Shown here one piece after another: positions 24,588-32,998 of a stretch of DNA of 64,000 nucleotides. The notes beneath the pieces are model-generated. The model saw nothing but the letters and a program-made list of their open reading frames with translations, was not told where the DNA came from and did no database searches. The DNA is from UBA1206 sp041672465 (lineage in GTDB: Bacteria; Bacillota; Clostridia; Oscillospirales; CAG-382): positions 1 to 64,000 of the forward strand of contig JBAYZO010000004.1 in assembly GCA_041672465.1 (NCBI GenBank). Reading direction: 5' to 3'. Each line of letters starts with the position of its first letter. Within the stretch, counting starts at the first letter, position 1. Position numbers and translations under genes: made by a program.

Positions 24588-25691
24588 TCAGCTATCATTT
24601 CCTAAGATATTAATACAAATATCATTCGTTATAGCAAAGCCGTAAACCACTCCCACACCTGTGTTAGGATTAAAATTATAATCCTCTTCGCCGCAGGGAA
24701 TACCGCCAATTTCGATTGCTGTAATCGTATAAGGCGGCTTTCCGGGATACAATTCATAGACAGTAAAGTGAAGGTCTTCTCCGTACTCAACAGTTTCTTC
24801 ATATTCGATAGTACAGATCGTGCCGGAAATCAAAACGTTGTATCTTATTTTGACGGCGGTTATTTTAACTGTTATATCATCCGTAATATACTGTTTATAA
24901 ATTAAAAGCCCGCCGTCTTCGTTCCATATATATTCCTCGCCCGCCTCACAAATTACCCCGCCTATTTTAACCTCCGGTAAAACCCCCACAAAGTTATAAC
25001 CCGTATCGGGGGTTATGGTAAGGTTAAGGTTGCTCTCAGGCGACGCGGTGTCGTCCCCCGAAAAACTACAGCCGAGCGCGTCAACTTCAACCGAATAACT
25101 CACGGCAGGTTGACTTGAGCCGGGTTCGGAAGGTATGCTCCCTCCGGCGGGCAAAACAATTCCGCTGTAAACACAGCAACCCTCCTGAGCTTGGCCGTTA
25201 AAGGCTTCCTCGGTATAAAAAGCAAAGGCAAAGAGGCGGCTTTTATCGATAAGGCACCCTATATCGGTACAGCAGACCTCGCTCCCCGAAAAGCTTATGG
25301 GGATGTTTTCCGGTATTCCGTCAAGAACGCTTTCCATGTCTTCTAAAGTTACCCCGTCCCCCGACGCTACCCAAAAAGAAAAACGCCCCGCGTCTATGTC
25401 ATCGCCTTCATACAAAACGATTTCGCGGAGCGTGCCGTCCAAAAGCACAAAATAAAACCCGGAGCTTTCAAAGACCGTGCCTTCCGGCAGCACGTCCCCT
25501 CCGGGTTCTTCAAGAATTTTAGAGTTCAGCAAAAGGAGAGTATCCATTGCCTCTTTGTGGGCCACGGTTTTTTTCGCGCTTGTCACCACGCCGCCCAGAG
25601 AAGAAACAACCACATAGGAGAGTATCGCAATTACCGCAAGAACAATGGTAAGTTCGGCTATTGTAAAGCCTTTTCTTTGTTTTACCTTCAT
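24588..25691 (-). CDS. Orphan prepilin with cysteine-rich, repeated C-terminal region
   Basis: 367 residues. MKVKQRKG|FTIAELTIVLAVIAIL is a fully canonical prepilin leader and helix (Gly8, Phe9, Glu13). A globular part follows (about 45-180) with several cysteines, among them CC at 140-141, C146 and CC at 172-173, then a Ser/Pro linker (about 182-197) and two related repeats of about 80 residues (about 197-280 and 281-364), each carrying IGGxxC, an acidic Tyr-rich stretch, a Gly-rich turn, and ending ITDDITVKI or ITNDICINI. It is single, with its own promoter, 7-8 kb from the pilus operon. It is probably exported by that system; adhesin function is an inference from the modular tail. Confidence 0.85.
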   Translation of the reverse strand: MKVKQRKGFTIAELTIVLAVIAILSYVVVSSLGGVVTSAKKTVAHKEAMDTLLLLNSKILEEPGGDVLPEGTVFESSGFYFVLLDGTLREIVLYEGDDIDAGRFSFWVASGDGVTLEDMESVLDGIPENIPISFSGSEVCCTDIGCLIDKSRLFAFAFYTEEAFNGQAQEGCCVYSGIVLPAGGSIPSEPGSSQPAVSYSVEVDALGCSFSGDDTASPESNLNLTITPDTGYNFVGVLPEVKIGGVICEAGEEYIWNEDGGLLIYKQYITDDITVKITAVKIRYNVLISGTICTIEYEETVEYGEDLHFTVYELYPGKPPYTITAIEIGGIPCGEEDYNFNPNTGVGVVYGFAITNDICINILGNDS

Positions 25692-25730
25692 TTTTTTGTC
25701 CCCTTTTTTGGTTTTTTCGCTTTTTGATTA

Positions 25731-25761
25731 TCGCGATTAAAAATTATTAACCCGCGATTAA
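25731..25761. repeat. Two CGCGATTAA repeats 21 bases apart in the pilin leader
   Basis: TCGCGATTAA at 25731-25740 and CCGCGATTAA at 25752-25761, the same face of the helix two turns apart. They lie just downstream of the predicted start of the orphan pilin transcript; a repressor site is possible. Confidence 0.35.
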
Positions 25762-25776
25762 TAAAAGCTTAAAGGC

Positions 25777-25805
25777 ATTATACCCCATTTTTTTGTAATA
25801 ATCAA
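25777..25805 (-). promoter_or_regulatory. Sigma-A promoter of the orphan prepilin
   Basis: On the minus strand, TTGATT (25805-25800), 17 bases, TATAAT (25782-25777). The transcript should start near 25770, about 80 bases before the ATG. Confidence 0.65.
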
Positions 25806-25865
25806 CATATTTTGACAAAAATAACTAAGTTTCCCAATACTCTTTTTTACAAATTTTAAAAATAG

Positions 25866-25894
25866 TTGAAAAATTAATAAAAAAGCGGTAAAAT
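25866..25894 (+). promoter_or_regulatory. Sigma-A promoter of iorAB-paaK-ACT
   Basis: TTGAAA (25866-25871), 17 bases, TAAAAT (25889-25894). The start is expected near 25901, about 65 bases before iorA; the first gene has a GAAAGGA ribosome binding site. Confidence 0.6.
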
Positions 25895-25966
25895 ATATTT
25901 TATGTTGAAAGCGATTTAAAACAACGCTTTTTACACACTCAAAAGGTTTTTTGAAAGGATATATTA

Positions 25967-27739
25967 ATGGTAAAGCAAACGCGAACAGAGCTTATGCTCG
26001 GAAACTCCGCGGTGGCGCGGGGGCTGTATGAGGCGGGGGTGAGGGTTGTCTCATCCTACCCCGGCACCCCCAGCACAGAAATCACCGAATGCGCCGCCGT
26101 TTTCGGCGAAGAGCCCGTCCGTGACGGAGATACCGGTCTGTACGCGGAATGGGCGCCAAATGAAAAAGTGGCGGCGGAGGTGGCGTTCGGCGCGTCCCTT
26201 GGCGGGGCGCGGGGGTTTTGCGCCATGAAACACGTGGGGCTTAACGTCGCGGCGGACCCGGTTTACACTTCTTCTTACACCGGGGTGAACGCGGGGTTTG
26301 TCATCGCCGTGGCGGATGACCCGGGAATGCACTCCTCCCAAAACGAGCAGGATTCCCGCCACCACGCCATAGCGGCGAAAATCCCGATGCTTGAGCCGAG
26401 CGATTCGGAGGAGTGCAGGGTCTTTACAAAGCTCGCGTTTGAGCTTTCCGAAGAATATGACACCCCCGTCCTATTAAGGCTGACCACCCGGGTTTCACAC
26501 TCGCAAAGCGTAGTTACTCTCTCTGAAAGAGAACATATACCGCTCAGGGACTATGTAAAGGACGTTCAAAAAAACGTGATGATGCCCGCCATGGCGAGAA
26601 AAAGGCATGTTCTTGTAGAAGAGAGGACAAAAAAGCTTACCGAATACTCCGAGAACAGCCCGCTGAATAAAATCGAGCGCGGCGGGGATATAGGCATAAT
26701 AGCCGCCGGATCAACCTATAACTACGCCAAAGAGGCGCTCGGCGGCAGGGCAAGCTATTTAAAGCTTGGAATGGTCAATCCCCTGCCGGTAAAGCTTATT
26801 AAAAGTTTTGCCGCGACGGTAAAAACGCTTATCGTCTGCGAGGAACTTGACGACATTATAGAAACCCACTGCAAAAAACACGGGGTTAAAGTGAGGGGAA
26901 AGGAGCTGTTTTCGCTTTGCGGGGAATATTCTCAATCGGCAATAAAAAAAGCGGTTTTAGGGGAAGAAAACGAATACATAACCTTCCCGGAACCCCTCCC
27001 CGCCCGACCGCCCGCGCTCTGCGCCGGTTGCCCTCACAGAGGAGTGTTCTTGGCGCTTAAAGGGTTGAAGGTATATATCTCCGGGGATATCGGCTGTTAC
27101 ACCCTCGCTTCGCAAAAGCCGCTCGCCCAAACCGACCTCTGCCTGTGCATGGGGGCGTCGGTTTCGTCTCTCCACGGCTTTAACCTCGCCCGGGGGGAGG
27201 TTCAGGCAAAAAAATCCGTGGCGGTAATTGGGGACTCGACTTTTATCCATTCCGGGATAACGGGGCTTATAAACATTGCCTATAACAAGGGAATTTCAAC
27301 CGTTATTTTGCTTGACAACTCAATAACGGGAATGACGGGTCACCAGAACAACCCGGCGAACGGGCTTACCTTAAAAGGCGAAAAAACCGTCTCGGTCGAT
27401 ATTATATCTCTTGCCAAAGCCGTCGGGTTCGGTTCGGTTAGCGTAGTGGACCCCTATGATGTGGAGACAACCAAAAGCGTTATAGCAAGGGAGCTGCAAA
27501 ACGATTTTCCCTCACTTATTGTCGCGAGCCGCCCCTGTGCGATTCTTAAAACCGTAAAGCGCGGCGCGCCGCTTGTCGTTAACCAAAACTGTACTTCCTG
27601 CAGGGCCTGCCTTTCTGTCGGCTGTCCCGCGATATCGCTCACGGACGGCAAGGCATATATTGACGGCGTTCAGTGCAACGGGTGCGGGATATGCATGTAT
27701 GCCTGCAAGTTTGGCGCGATAGAGGGGGGAAGAGCGTGA
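25967..27739 (+). CDS. iorA: Indolepyruvate:ferredoxin oxidoreductase, alpha subunit
   Basis: Thiamine-diphosphate enzyme subunit that decarboxylates aryl pyruvates (from Trp, Phe, Tyr) to aryl-acetyl-CoA, passing electrons to ferredoxin. 590 residues, normal length. The N-terminal pyrimidine-type domain starts with LMLGNSAVARGLYEAG and SSYPGTPSTE. The TPP-binding half has CAGCPHRG, GDIGCYTLA and a GDSTFIHSGITGL motif. Two [4Fe-4S] clusters sit at the C-terminus (CTSCRACLSVGCP and CNGCGICMYACK). iorB overlaps its stop by four bases. Typical of amino-acid-fermenting anaerobes. Confidence 0.96.
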   Translation: MVKQTRTELMLGNSAVARGLYEAGVRVVSSYPGTPSTEITECAAVFGEEPVRDGDTGLYAEWAPNEKVAAEVAFGASLGGARGFCAMKHVGLNVAADPVYTSSYTGVNAGFVIAVADDPGMHSSQNEQDSRHHAIAAKIPMLEPSDSEECRVFTKLAFELSEEYDTPVLLRLTTRVSHSQSVVTLSEREHIPLRDYVKDVQKNVMMPAMARKRHVLVEERTKKLTEYSENSPLNKIERGGDIGIIAAGSTYNYAKEALGGRASYLKLGMVNPLPVKLIKSFAATVKTLIVCEELDDIIETHCKKHGVKVRGKELFSLCGEYSQSAIKKAVLGEENEYITFPEPLPARPPALCAGCPHRGVFLALKGLKVYISGDIGCYTLASQKPLAQTDLCLCMGASVSSLHGFNLARGEVQAKKSVAVIGDSTFIHSGITGLINIAYNKGISTVILLDNSITGMTGHQNNPANGLTLKGEKTVSVDIISLAKAVGFGSVSVVDPYDVETTKSVIARELQNDFPSLIVASRPCAILKTVKRGAPLVVNQNCTSCRACLSVGCPAISLTDGKAYIDGVQCNGCGICMYACKFGAIEGGRA

Positions 27740-28326
27740 CAAAACATAATTATAGCAATTATAATATTATCATAGCCGGCGTTGGCGGGCAGGGCACTTT
27801 GGTAGCGTCAAAAATAATGGGGAGGGTGTTTATGTCCCTCGGCCACGGCGTAAAAGTCAGCGAGGTTCACGGGATGTCCCAGCGCGGCGGGAGCGTGGTC
27901 ACATATGTCAGGTTTGGCGGGGATATTTTCTCACCCGTTATCGACAAGGGCGAGGCCGACTTGATTGTGAGTTTTGAGATCCTTGAAGCGGCGAGATGGC
28001 TGCCATATTTAAAAAAAGGCGGCGCGATTATCACAAGCGCCCAGAAGATAAACCCCATGACGGTTATTTCGGGTTCCGCGGCCTACCCGGCGGGTATAAA
28101 AGAAAGAATTAAGTCGCTTGGCGTAAACATTCAAAGCCTTGACGCCGCATACCTCGCGGGGGAAGCGGGGTCACGCCTTGCCGTAAATATGGTGCTGCTC
28201 GGCGCTGCGGCTAAGTTTTTAAAAATTGATAAAAAAGTCTGGGAAGATACAATAAAAGAAACCTTCAGTGAAAAACACACAAAAACCAACCTTAAGGCCT
28301 TTGATTTGGGCTACCTTGCGCAATAA
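27736..28326 (+). CDS. iorB: Indolepyruvate:ferredoxin oxidoreductase, beta subunit
   Basis: Gamma-type subunit of the 2-oxoacid:ferredoxin oxidoreductase that completes the IorAB enzyme. About 196 residues. IIIAGVGGQGTLVASKIMG near the N-terminus is the family signature, followed by VHGMSQRGGSVVTYVRFG. The GTG at 27736 overlaps the iorA stop (GTGA), which supports this start over the frame opening at 27673. Confidence 0.95.
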   Translation: MTKHNYSNYNIIIAGVGGQGTLVASKIMGRVFMSLGHGVKVSEVHGMSQRGGSVVTYVRFGGDIFSPVIDKGEADLIVSFEILEAARWLPYLKKGGAIITSAQKINPMTVISGSAAYPAGIKERIKSLGVNIQSLDAAYLAGEAGSRLAVNMVLLGAAAKFLKIDKKVWEDTIKETFSEKHTKTNLKAFDLGYLAQ

Positions 28327-28340
28327 GGAGGAAAAATAAA

Positions 28341-29636
28341 ATGTTCACCCCCGAAATCGAATCCGCCGAGAGAGAGCGGCTAAGAGAAATCCAAAGCGAA
28401 AGGCTGAAAAAAACGGTCCGCCGCGCCTATGAGAACATTGGGTTTTACAAAAAACTGTTTGACGAGAGCGGCGTTTCCCCGTATGACGTAAAATCAATCG
28501 ACGATATTGAAAACCTGCCGTTTACCACAAAAGAAGACCTAAGGGACAACTACCCGTTCGGGCTGTTCGCCGTGCCGAAGGACGAGCTTATACGAATTCA
28601 CGCCTCGTCGGGAACCACAGGCAAGCAAACGGTGGTGGGTTACACAAAACACGACATTGATATTTGGTCGGAATCCGCCGCGCGGGCAATCGCCGCGGCG
28701 GGGGGGACAAAAAACGACCTTATACATATAAGCTACGGCTACGGGCTTTTTACCGGGGGCTTGGGGCTCCACTACGGCGCGGAAAAGCTCGGCGCGGTGG
28801 CGCTTCCGGTTTCCTCCGGCAACACAAACAGGCAGGTTCAGCTCATGCGCGACTTTGGTTCCGACATTTTGTGCTGCACCCCCTCCTACGCCATGTATAT
28901 AGGCGAGACAATGAAAGAACTTGGTATTTCCCCCGATTCGCTGCCGCTGAGGGCGGGTATCTTCGGCGCGGAGCCCTGGACGGAGGGAATGAGGGGGGAA
29001 ATCGAAAAGCTCTTGGGAATAAAGGCCTATGACATCTACGGACTTAGCGAAATCGCCGGACCCGGAGTGTCTTACGACTGCGAGTGTCAAAACCACCTCC
29101 ACGTCAACGAGGATTATTTTTACCCCGAAATAATAGATATGGATACGGGCAAGCCCGCGGGCGACGGCGTTTACGGCGAGCTTGTCTTTACCTGTATCGG
29201 AAAAGAAGCCCTCCCCCTCATTCGCTACCGCACGCGCGACATATCGGCGCTGTTCCGCGGCAAATGCGCCTGCGGGCGGACCACGGTTCGCATGGCAAAG
29301 CCAAAGGGACGGTGCGACGATATGCTTATTATCCGCGGCGTAAACGTGTTCCCGTCGCAGGTCGAGCACGTTCTTACCAAAATGGGTTACGGCGGGAACT
29401 ATCTCATTGTGGTGGAACGAAAAAACAACCTTGACCAAATGGAGGTAAAGGTTGAAATAACCGAGGATCTGCTGACCGACACGGTGCGCGGCATTGAAAA
29501 AGCGGGTAAAAACTTAGAAAACGCTCTCGCGTCTTTCCTTGGAATCCACGCCAAAGTCACGCTTGCCGAGCCAAAATCGCTCCCGCGCTCGGAGGGGAAA
29601 GCCAAAAGGGTCATAGACAACAGAAAACTAATATAG
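28341..29636 (+). CDS. paaK: Phenylacetate-CoA ligase family protein
   Basis: AMP-forming acyl-CoA ligase, 431 residues, the usual length for PaaK. ATP-binding loop SSGTTGKQTVVGYT (about 90-103), YGLSEIAGPGVSYDC (about 234-248), YRTRDISAL and the C-terminal lid domain with RGVNVFPSQVE. With IorAB it can interconvert aryl-acetate and aryl-acetyl-CoA, allowing ATP gain during aromatic amino-acid breakdown when run in reverse; direction is inferred. A CxCGRTT segment near 308-313 is a common variation in this family. AGGAGG precedes the ATG. Confidence 0.93.
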   Translation: MFTPEIESAERERLREIQSERLKKTVRRAYENIGFYKKLFDESGVSPYDVKSIDDIENLPFTTKEDLRDNYPFGLFAVPKDELIRIHASSGTTGKQTVVGYTKHDIDIWSESAARAIAAAGGTKNDLIHISYGYGLFTGGLGLHYGAEKLGAVALPVSSGNTNRQVQLMRDFGSDILCCTPSYAMYIGETMKELGISPDSLPLRAGIFGAEPWTEGMRGEIEKLLGIKAYDIYGLSEIAGPGVSYDCECQNHLHVNEDYFYPEIIDMDTGKPAGDGVYGELVFTCIGKEALPLIRYRTRDISALFRGKCACGRTTVRMAKPKGRCDDMLIIRGVNVFPSQVEHVLTKMGYGGNYLIVVERKNNLDQMEVKVEITEDLLTDTVRGIEKAGKNLENALASFLGIHAKVTLAEPKSLPRSEGKAKRVIDNRKLI

Positions 29637-29647
29637 GAGGGAACGCG

Positions 29648-30079
29648 ATGTTTATCAAACAACTTTCAATCTTTGTGCAGAACGAGCCCGGCAGGCTTTC
29701 TGAAATCGCCGGGGTTATCGCGGGCGCCGGGGTGGATATACGGGCGCTTTCAATAGCCGACACCACAAATTTCGGCATACTCAGGCTTATTGTGGACAAG
29801 CCGACGGAGGCGATGGAAGCGCTGGGGAAGCTTGGGCTTACGGTAAAGCTGACCGAAGTTATCGCCGTTGAGGTAAACGACCGCCCGGGCGAGTTTGCCG
29901 GGGCGCTGAGAGTGCTCGGCGACGCGGGGGTGGTGGTCGAGTATATCTACGCGTTTTTATCCCGCTCCCCGGGGAAAGCCTGCGTCATTCTCCGCGTGGA
30001 TGATAACGAAAAAGCCGAGGGTATTTTGCAAAACGCGGGGATAGTGACGCTGAGAGAAAGGGATTTATACGCGGTTTAA
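29648..30079 (+). CDS. Tandem ACT-domain protein
   Basis: 143 residues made of two ACT domains (about 4-68 and 70-138), each beginning with the ligand-binding turn: NEPGRLSEIAGVIAGAGVDI and NDRPGEFAGALRVLGDAGV. ACT domains bind amino acids to control enzymes. Stand-alone tandem ACT proteins are often found behind ior/paaK genes, suggesting sensing of an aromatic amino acid or control of the ligase. No catalytic domain. Confidence 0.9.
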   Translation: MFIKQLSIFVQNEPGRLSEIAGVIAGAGVDIRALSIADTTNFGILRLIVDKPTEAMEALGKLGLTVKLTEVIAVEVNDRPGEFAGALRVLGDAGVVVEYIYAFLSRSPGKACVILRVDDNEKAEGILQNAGIVTLRERDLYAV

Positions 30080-30117
30080 CCTATATTATTTGTTTTGAGT
30101 TATATGCCCCGCTACCC

Positions 30118-30675
30118 TTAGCGGCAAAAACCTAAAACACTAAGGGCTAACTCAATTCTTTCCACAGGCAGGCCTATTACGTTTTCCCTGCTCCCGTTTA
30201 GCTTTTCAATAAACCCCGCCCCCTCGTCCTGCGCCCCGTATGAGCCCGCCTTGTCAAGGGGCGAGCCTGTCTTAACATAGCTTAAAATCTCGCTTTCCGA
30301 AAGCCTTCTGAAAGTGACAGCCGTTTTTTCATAGCCCCTTACCGCCCCGCTTTTAGAAATCAGCGCGAACCCGGTATAAACCTCGTGAGTGTTTTGGGAA
30401 AGAGCCCTTAGGGTATTGGCGGCGTCCCCGCTGTCTTTTGGCTTGCCGATAATCTTCCCGCCGAAAAACACCGCGGTATCAACCCCCAGCACAACATCCT
30501 CGGGGTAAAACTCCGCCACCTCAAGCGCTTTAAAGTAAGCGCTTGCCATTGTGTACTCGGCGGGGCGGCTTAAATCCGGAACTTTTTCGCGCTTTGCCGG
30601 GGAAACCTTAAAAACCCAGCCGTGGCTTTTCAGCAATTCGCACCTTCTCGGCGAAGCCGAGGCTAAAATCAACAT
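30118..30675 (-). CDS. maf: Maf-family nucleoside triphosphate pyrophosphatase
   Basis: House-cleaning pyrophosphatase acting on dTTP/UTP or modified nucleotides. About 185 residues. N-terminal LILASASPRRCELL is the substrate loop; GVDTAVFFGGKIIGKP and the C-terminal GLPVERIELAL are further signatures. ATG 30675 is preferred over 30696 because GGAG lies about 11 bases upstream and the family starts at this point. It converges on the ACT gene; a short CCGCT/AGCGG dyad (30109-30124) lies over its stop codon. Confidence 0.93.
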   Translation of the reverse strand: MLILASASPRRCELLKSHGWVFKVSPAKREKVPDLSRPAEYTMASAYFKALEVAEFYPEDVVLGVDTAVFFGGKIIGKPKDSGDAANTLRALSQNTHEVYTGFALISKSGAVRGYEKTAVTFRRLSESEILSYVKTGSPLDKAGSYGAQDEGAGFIEKLNGSRENVIGLPVERIELALSVLGFCR

Positions 30676-30721
30676 AATATATATTCTCCATAACAAAAAT
30701 TAACTTTTACCGCCAACACAC

Positions 30722-30750
30722 TTGATTACCGTTAAAAATACCGCTATAAT
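30722..30750 (+). promoter_or_regulatory. Sigma-A promoter of proBA
   Basis: TTGATT (30722-30727), 17 bases, TATAAT (30745-30750). The start is expected near 30757, about 45 bases before proB, whose ribosome binding site is AGAGG. No T-box-like leader fits in this distance. Confidence 0.65.
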
Positions 30751-30802
30751 GCAGATACGAAACAATATAGCATAAAAATAAAAAAAGCAAAGAGGTTTTT
30801 TT

Positions 30803-31594
30803 ATGACAGCGAATCTCACTTCGAAAAGACGAATAGTAGTTAAAGTGGGGACTTCAACCCTCACCCATGACAGCGGATTTTTAAATATCAGAAAAATCGA
30901 AACGCTTGTAAAATGTCTTGCCGATATTCAAAACAGCGGCAGAAGTATAATTTTAGTGTCAAGCGGCGCGATAGGCTGCGGGGTGGCGAAGTTGGGCATT
31001 GCGGGGAGAGCCCTCACCGTCAGCGAAAAACAAGCGGCGGCGAGCGTGGGTCAGTGCGACCTCATTGACATATACGACCGCAACTTCTCCCAGTACGGGC
31101 ATAAGATAGCGCAAGTGCTTATAACAAAGGATATCGTCGACAACCCCGAAAAGCGGGACTCTGCGTCCGGCACGTTCGAGGCGCTGATTTCCTACGGCTG
31201 CATACCCATTGTAAACGAAAACGACACGGTTTCAAGCGAGGAAATAACCTTTGGCGGCAACGACACGCTTTCCGTTGCGGTGGCGCGGCTCACCGGCGCC
31301 GACCTTATAATAAATATGTCCGACGTCGACGGCCTTTATGATAAAAACCCCCGCACCAACCCCGGCGCCAAGCTTATCGAGCATGTGAGCGAAATAACGG
31401 AGGAACTTCTCTCCGGCGCCGAGGGCACGGGTTCGGGTTCAAACCGCGGGGTGGGCGGCATGAGAGCAAAGCTGCAATCGGCCGCGACCGCCATGAGGCA
31501 CGGCATACCCATGCTTATTGTAAACGGCGATAACCCGAATATACTCTATGATATTTTTGACGGCAACTTTAAAGGCACATATTGCGGAAAATAG
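30803..31594 (+). CDS. proB: Glutamate 5-kinase
   Basis: First enzyme of proline synthesis: phosphorylates glutamate. 263 residues, an amino-acid kinase fold without the C-terminal PUA domain, as in many Firmicutes. Signatures: VVKVGTSTLTHDSGFL, SSGAIGCGVAKLG, NENDTVSSEEITFGGNDTLS, and GGMRAKLQSA. proA follows after 49 bases, completing the pathway to glutamate semialdehyde. Confidence 0.96.
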   Translation: MTANLTSKRRIVVKVGTSTLTHDSGFLNIRKIETLVKCLADIQNSGRSIILVSSGAIGCGVAKLGIAGRALTVSEKQAAASVGQCDLIDIYDRNFSQYGHKIAQVLITKDIVDNPEKRDSASGTFEALISYGCIPIVNENDTVSSEEITFGGNDTLSVAVARLTGADLIINMSDVDGLYDKNPRTNPGAKLIEHVSEITEELLSGAEGTGSGSNRGVGGMRAKLQSAATAMRHGIPMLIVNGDNPNILYDIFDGNFKGTYCGK

Positions 31595-31643
31595 CATGAG
31601 CGAACAGGAAAAACCTTAAGCTTTGCGAAAGGAGAACAGATAA

Positions 31644-32888
31644 ATGTCAATGAAAATGACGGTGACGGAAAAATGCGACGCCTGTAAAAAAGCCGCGCTT
31701 ACCCTCGCGTCGTCCGACGGCATAAGGCGAAACGCCGTGCTGAGGGACGCCTCACGGCTGCTTTTAGAAAACAGCGCCGAAATTTTGGAAAAAAACCGCC
31801 TTGACCTGTCAAGGGCCGAGGAAAACGGAATAAAAGGGGCGATGGTCGACAGGCTCTCTCTCAGCGAAGAACGGATAAACGATATCTGTTCCGCCATAAA
31901 CGAAATTGCCCACCTCCCCGACCCCATCGGCAAGGGCGAGCGCTGGACTCTCCCCAACGGGCTTAAAGTACAGCGCGTTTCGGTTCCGATGGGGGTAATA
32001 GGCATAATTTATGAGGCGCGGCCGAACGTGACGGCGGACGCCGCCTCGCTCTGCATTAAAAGCGGCAACGGAGTGGTGCTGAGAGGGGGAAAAGAGGCGG
32101 TAAACACCGGCAAGGCGATCGCCGGCTTGTTCAGGCGCGCGGCCGAGGCCAACATGTTTTCGGGGGATATCGTTCAGTTTATCGACGACATATCGCGGGA
32201 CTCCGCGACCGAGCTTATGCGCGCCAAAGGGCATTTGGACCTCCTTATCCCAAGAGGGGGAAAGGGACTTATAAAATCGGTTGCCGAAAACGCCCTTGTG
32301 CCTGTCATTGAGACTGGGGCGGGGAACTGCCATATATACGCCGAAAAAAGCTGCGACATTCAAATGGCGATAAATGTTATCCACAACGCCAAAACCTCCC
32401 GCCCATCGGTTTGCAACGCGGTCGAGCATCTTCTTGTTGACCGCGATATAGCCAAAACCCTCCTCCCCGCGCTGGCGGAAAAATTAAAAACGGTGTCGCT
32501 CCGCGGCGGCGATGAAGTTAAAAAAATCCTCCCCAAAATTACCGTTGTGCCGGACGACGACTTTTTTACCGAATACAACGACTATATACTTTCAATAAAG
32601 TTAGTCGATGGAATAGACGAGGCAATTTCCCATATAAACACCCACTCGACGGGCCATTCGGAGGCCATTTTGACCTCCGATCTTGAAAAAGCCGATAAAT
32701 TTACCAAAAACATTGATTCGGCGGCGGTATATGTAAACGCCTCCACCCGCTTTACCGACGGCGGAGTGTTCGGCTTTGGGGCGGAAATAGGCATTTCCAC
32801 CCAAAAGCTCCACGCGAGAGGGCCTATGGGGCTGTCAAGCCTCACCACGGTTAAGTATATTTTAAACGGCTCGGGGCAGATAAGATAA
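31644..32888 (+). CDS. proA: Glutamate-5-semialdehyde dehydrogenase (gamma-glutamyl phosphate reductase)
   Basis: Second enzyme of proline synthesis, NADPH-dependent, 414 residues (usual length). The catalytic Cys lies in SRPSVCNAVEHLLVD (about residue 257). Other family landmarks are GVIGIIYEARPNVT, LRGGKEA, and DGGVFGFGAEIGIST. AAAGGAGA precedes the ATG. proC is not in the window. Confidence 0.96.
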   Translation: MSMKMTVTEKCDACKKAALTLASSDGIRRNAVLRDASRLLLENSAEILEKNRLDLSRAEENGIKGAMVDRLSLSEERINDICSAINEIAHLPDPIGKGERWTLPNGLKVQRVSVPMGVIGIIYEARPNVTADAASLCIKSGNGVVLRGGKEAVNTGKAIAGLFRRAAEANMFSGDIVQFIDDISRDSATELMRAKGHLDLLIPRGGKGLIKSVAENALVPVIETGAGNCHIYAEKSCDIQMAINVIHNAKTSRPSVCNAVEHLLVDRDIAKTLLPALAEKLKTVSLRGGDEVKKILPKITVVPDDDFFTEYNDYILSIKLVDGIDEAISHINTHSTGHSEAILTSDLEKADKFTKNIDSAAVYVNASTRFTDGGVFGFGAEIGISTQKLHARGPMGLSSLTTVKYILNGSGQIR

Positions 32889-32891
32889 ACT

Positions 32892-32920
32892 CTGTATTTA
32901 GCGGGGAGCGCTAAATACAG
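32892..32920 (+). repeat. Perfect 11-bp hairpin after proA, no T run
   Basis: CTGTATTTAGC, loop GGGGAGC, GCTAAATACAG. It lies 4 bases after the proA stop. The stem is perfect but is followed by GGCGAATAG, so it is not a classical terminator by itself. It could protect the 3' end or be a processing site. Confidence 0.6.
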
Positions 32921-32939
32921 GGCGAATAGAATAATTAAT

Positions 32940-32998
32940 AAGCGGAAAGCGTAAGATATATGGGTGATTATATATGCGGCTTTCCGCTTTTTCTTTTT
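32940..32998 (+). terminator. Terminator-like hairpin overlapping the start of the next gene
   Basis: AAGCGGAAAG (32940-32949) pairs with CTTTCCGCTT (32980-32989), with an inner ATATAT/ATATAT stem, followed by TTTTTCTTTTT. It can end the proBA transcript. The candidate start codon of the following gene (32974) and a Shine-Dalgarno-like GGGTGAT (32962-32968) lie inside it. Confidence 0.7.

Noticed and set aside
28539..29438. 300-codon minus-strand frame opposite the phenylacetate-CoA ligase gene
   Set aside because: It is the complement of a strongly conserved gene and its translation has no recognisable domain; long antisense frames are common in this base composition.
30109..30124. Terminator between the ACT gene and maf
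   Set aside because: Only a 5-bp CCGCT/AGCGG dyad overlapping the maf stop codon, with short A/T runs; too weak to list as a terminator.
31809..32429. 206-codon minus-strand frame opposite proA
   Set aside because: Shadow of proA, no ribosome binding site, composition unlike the real genes.
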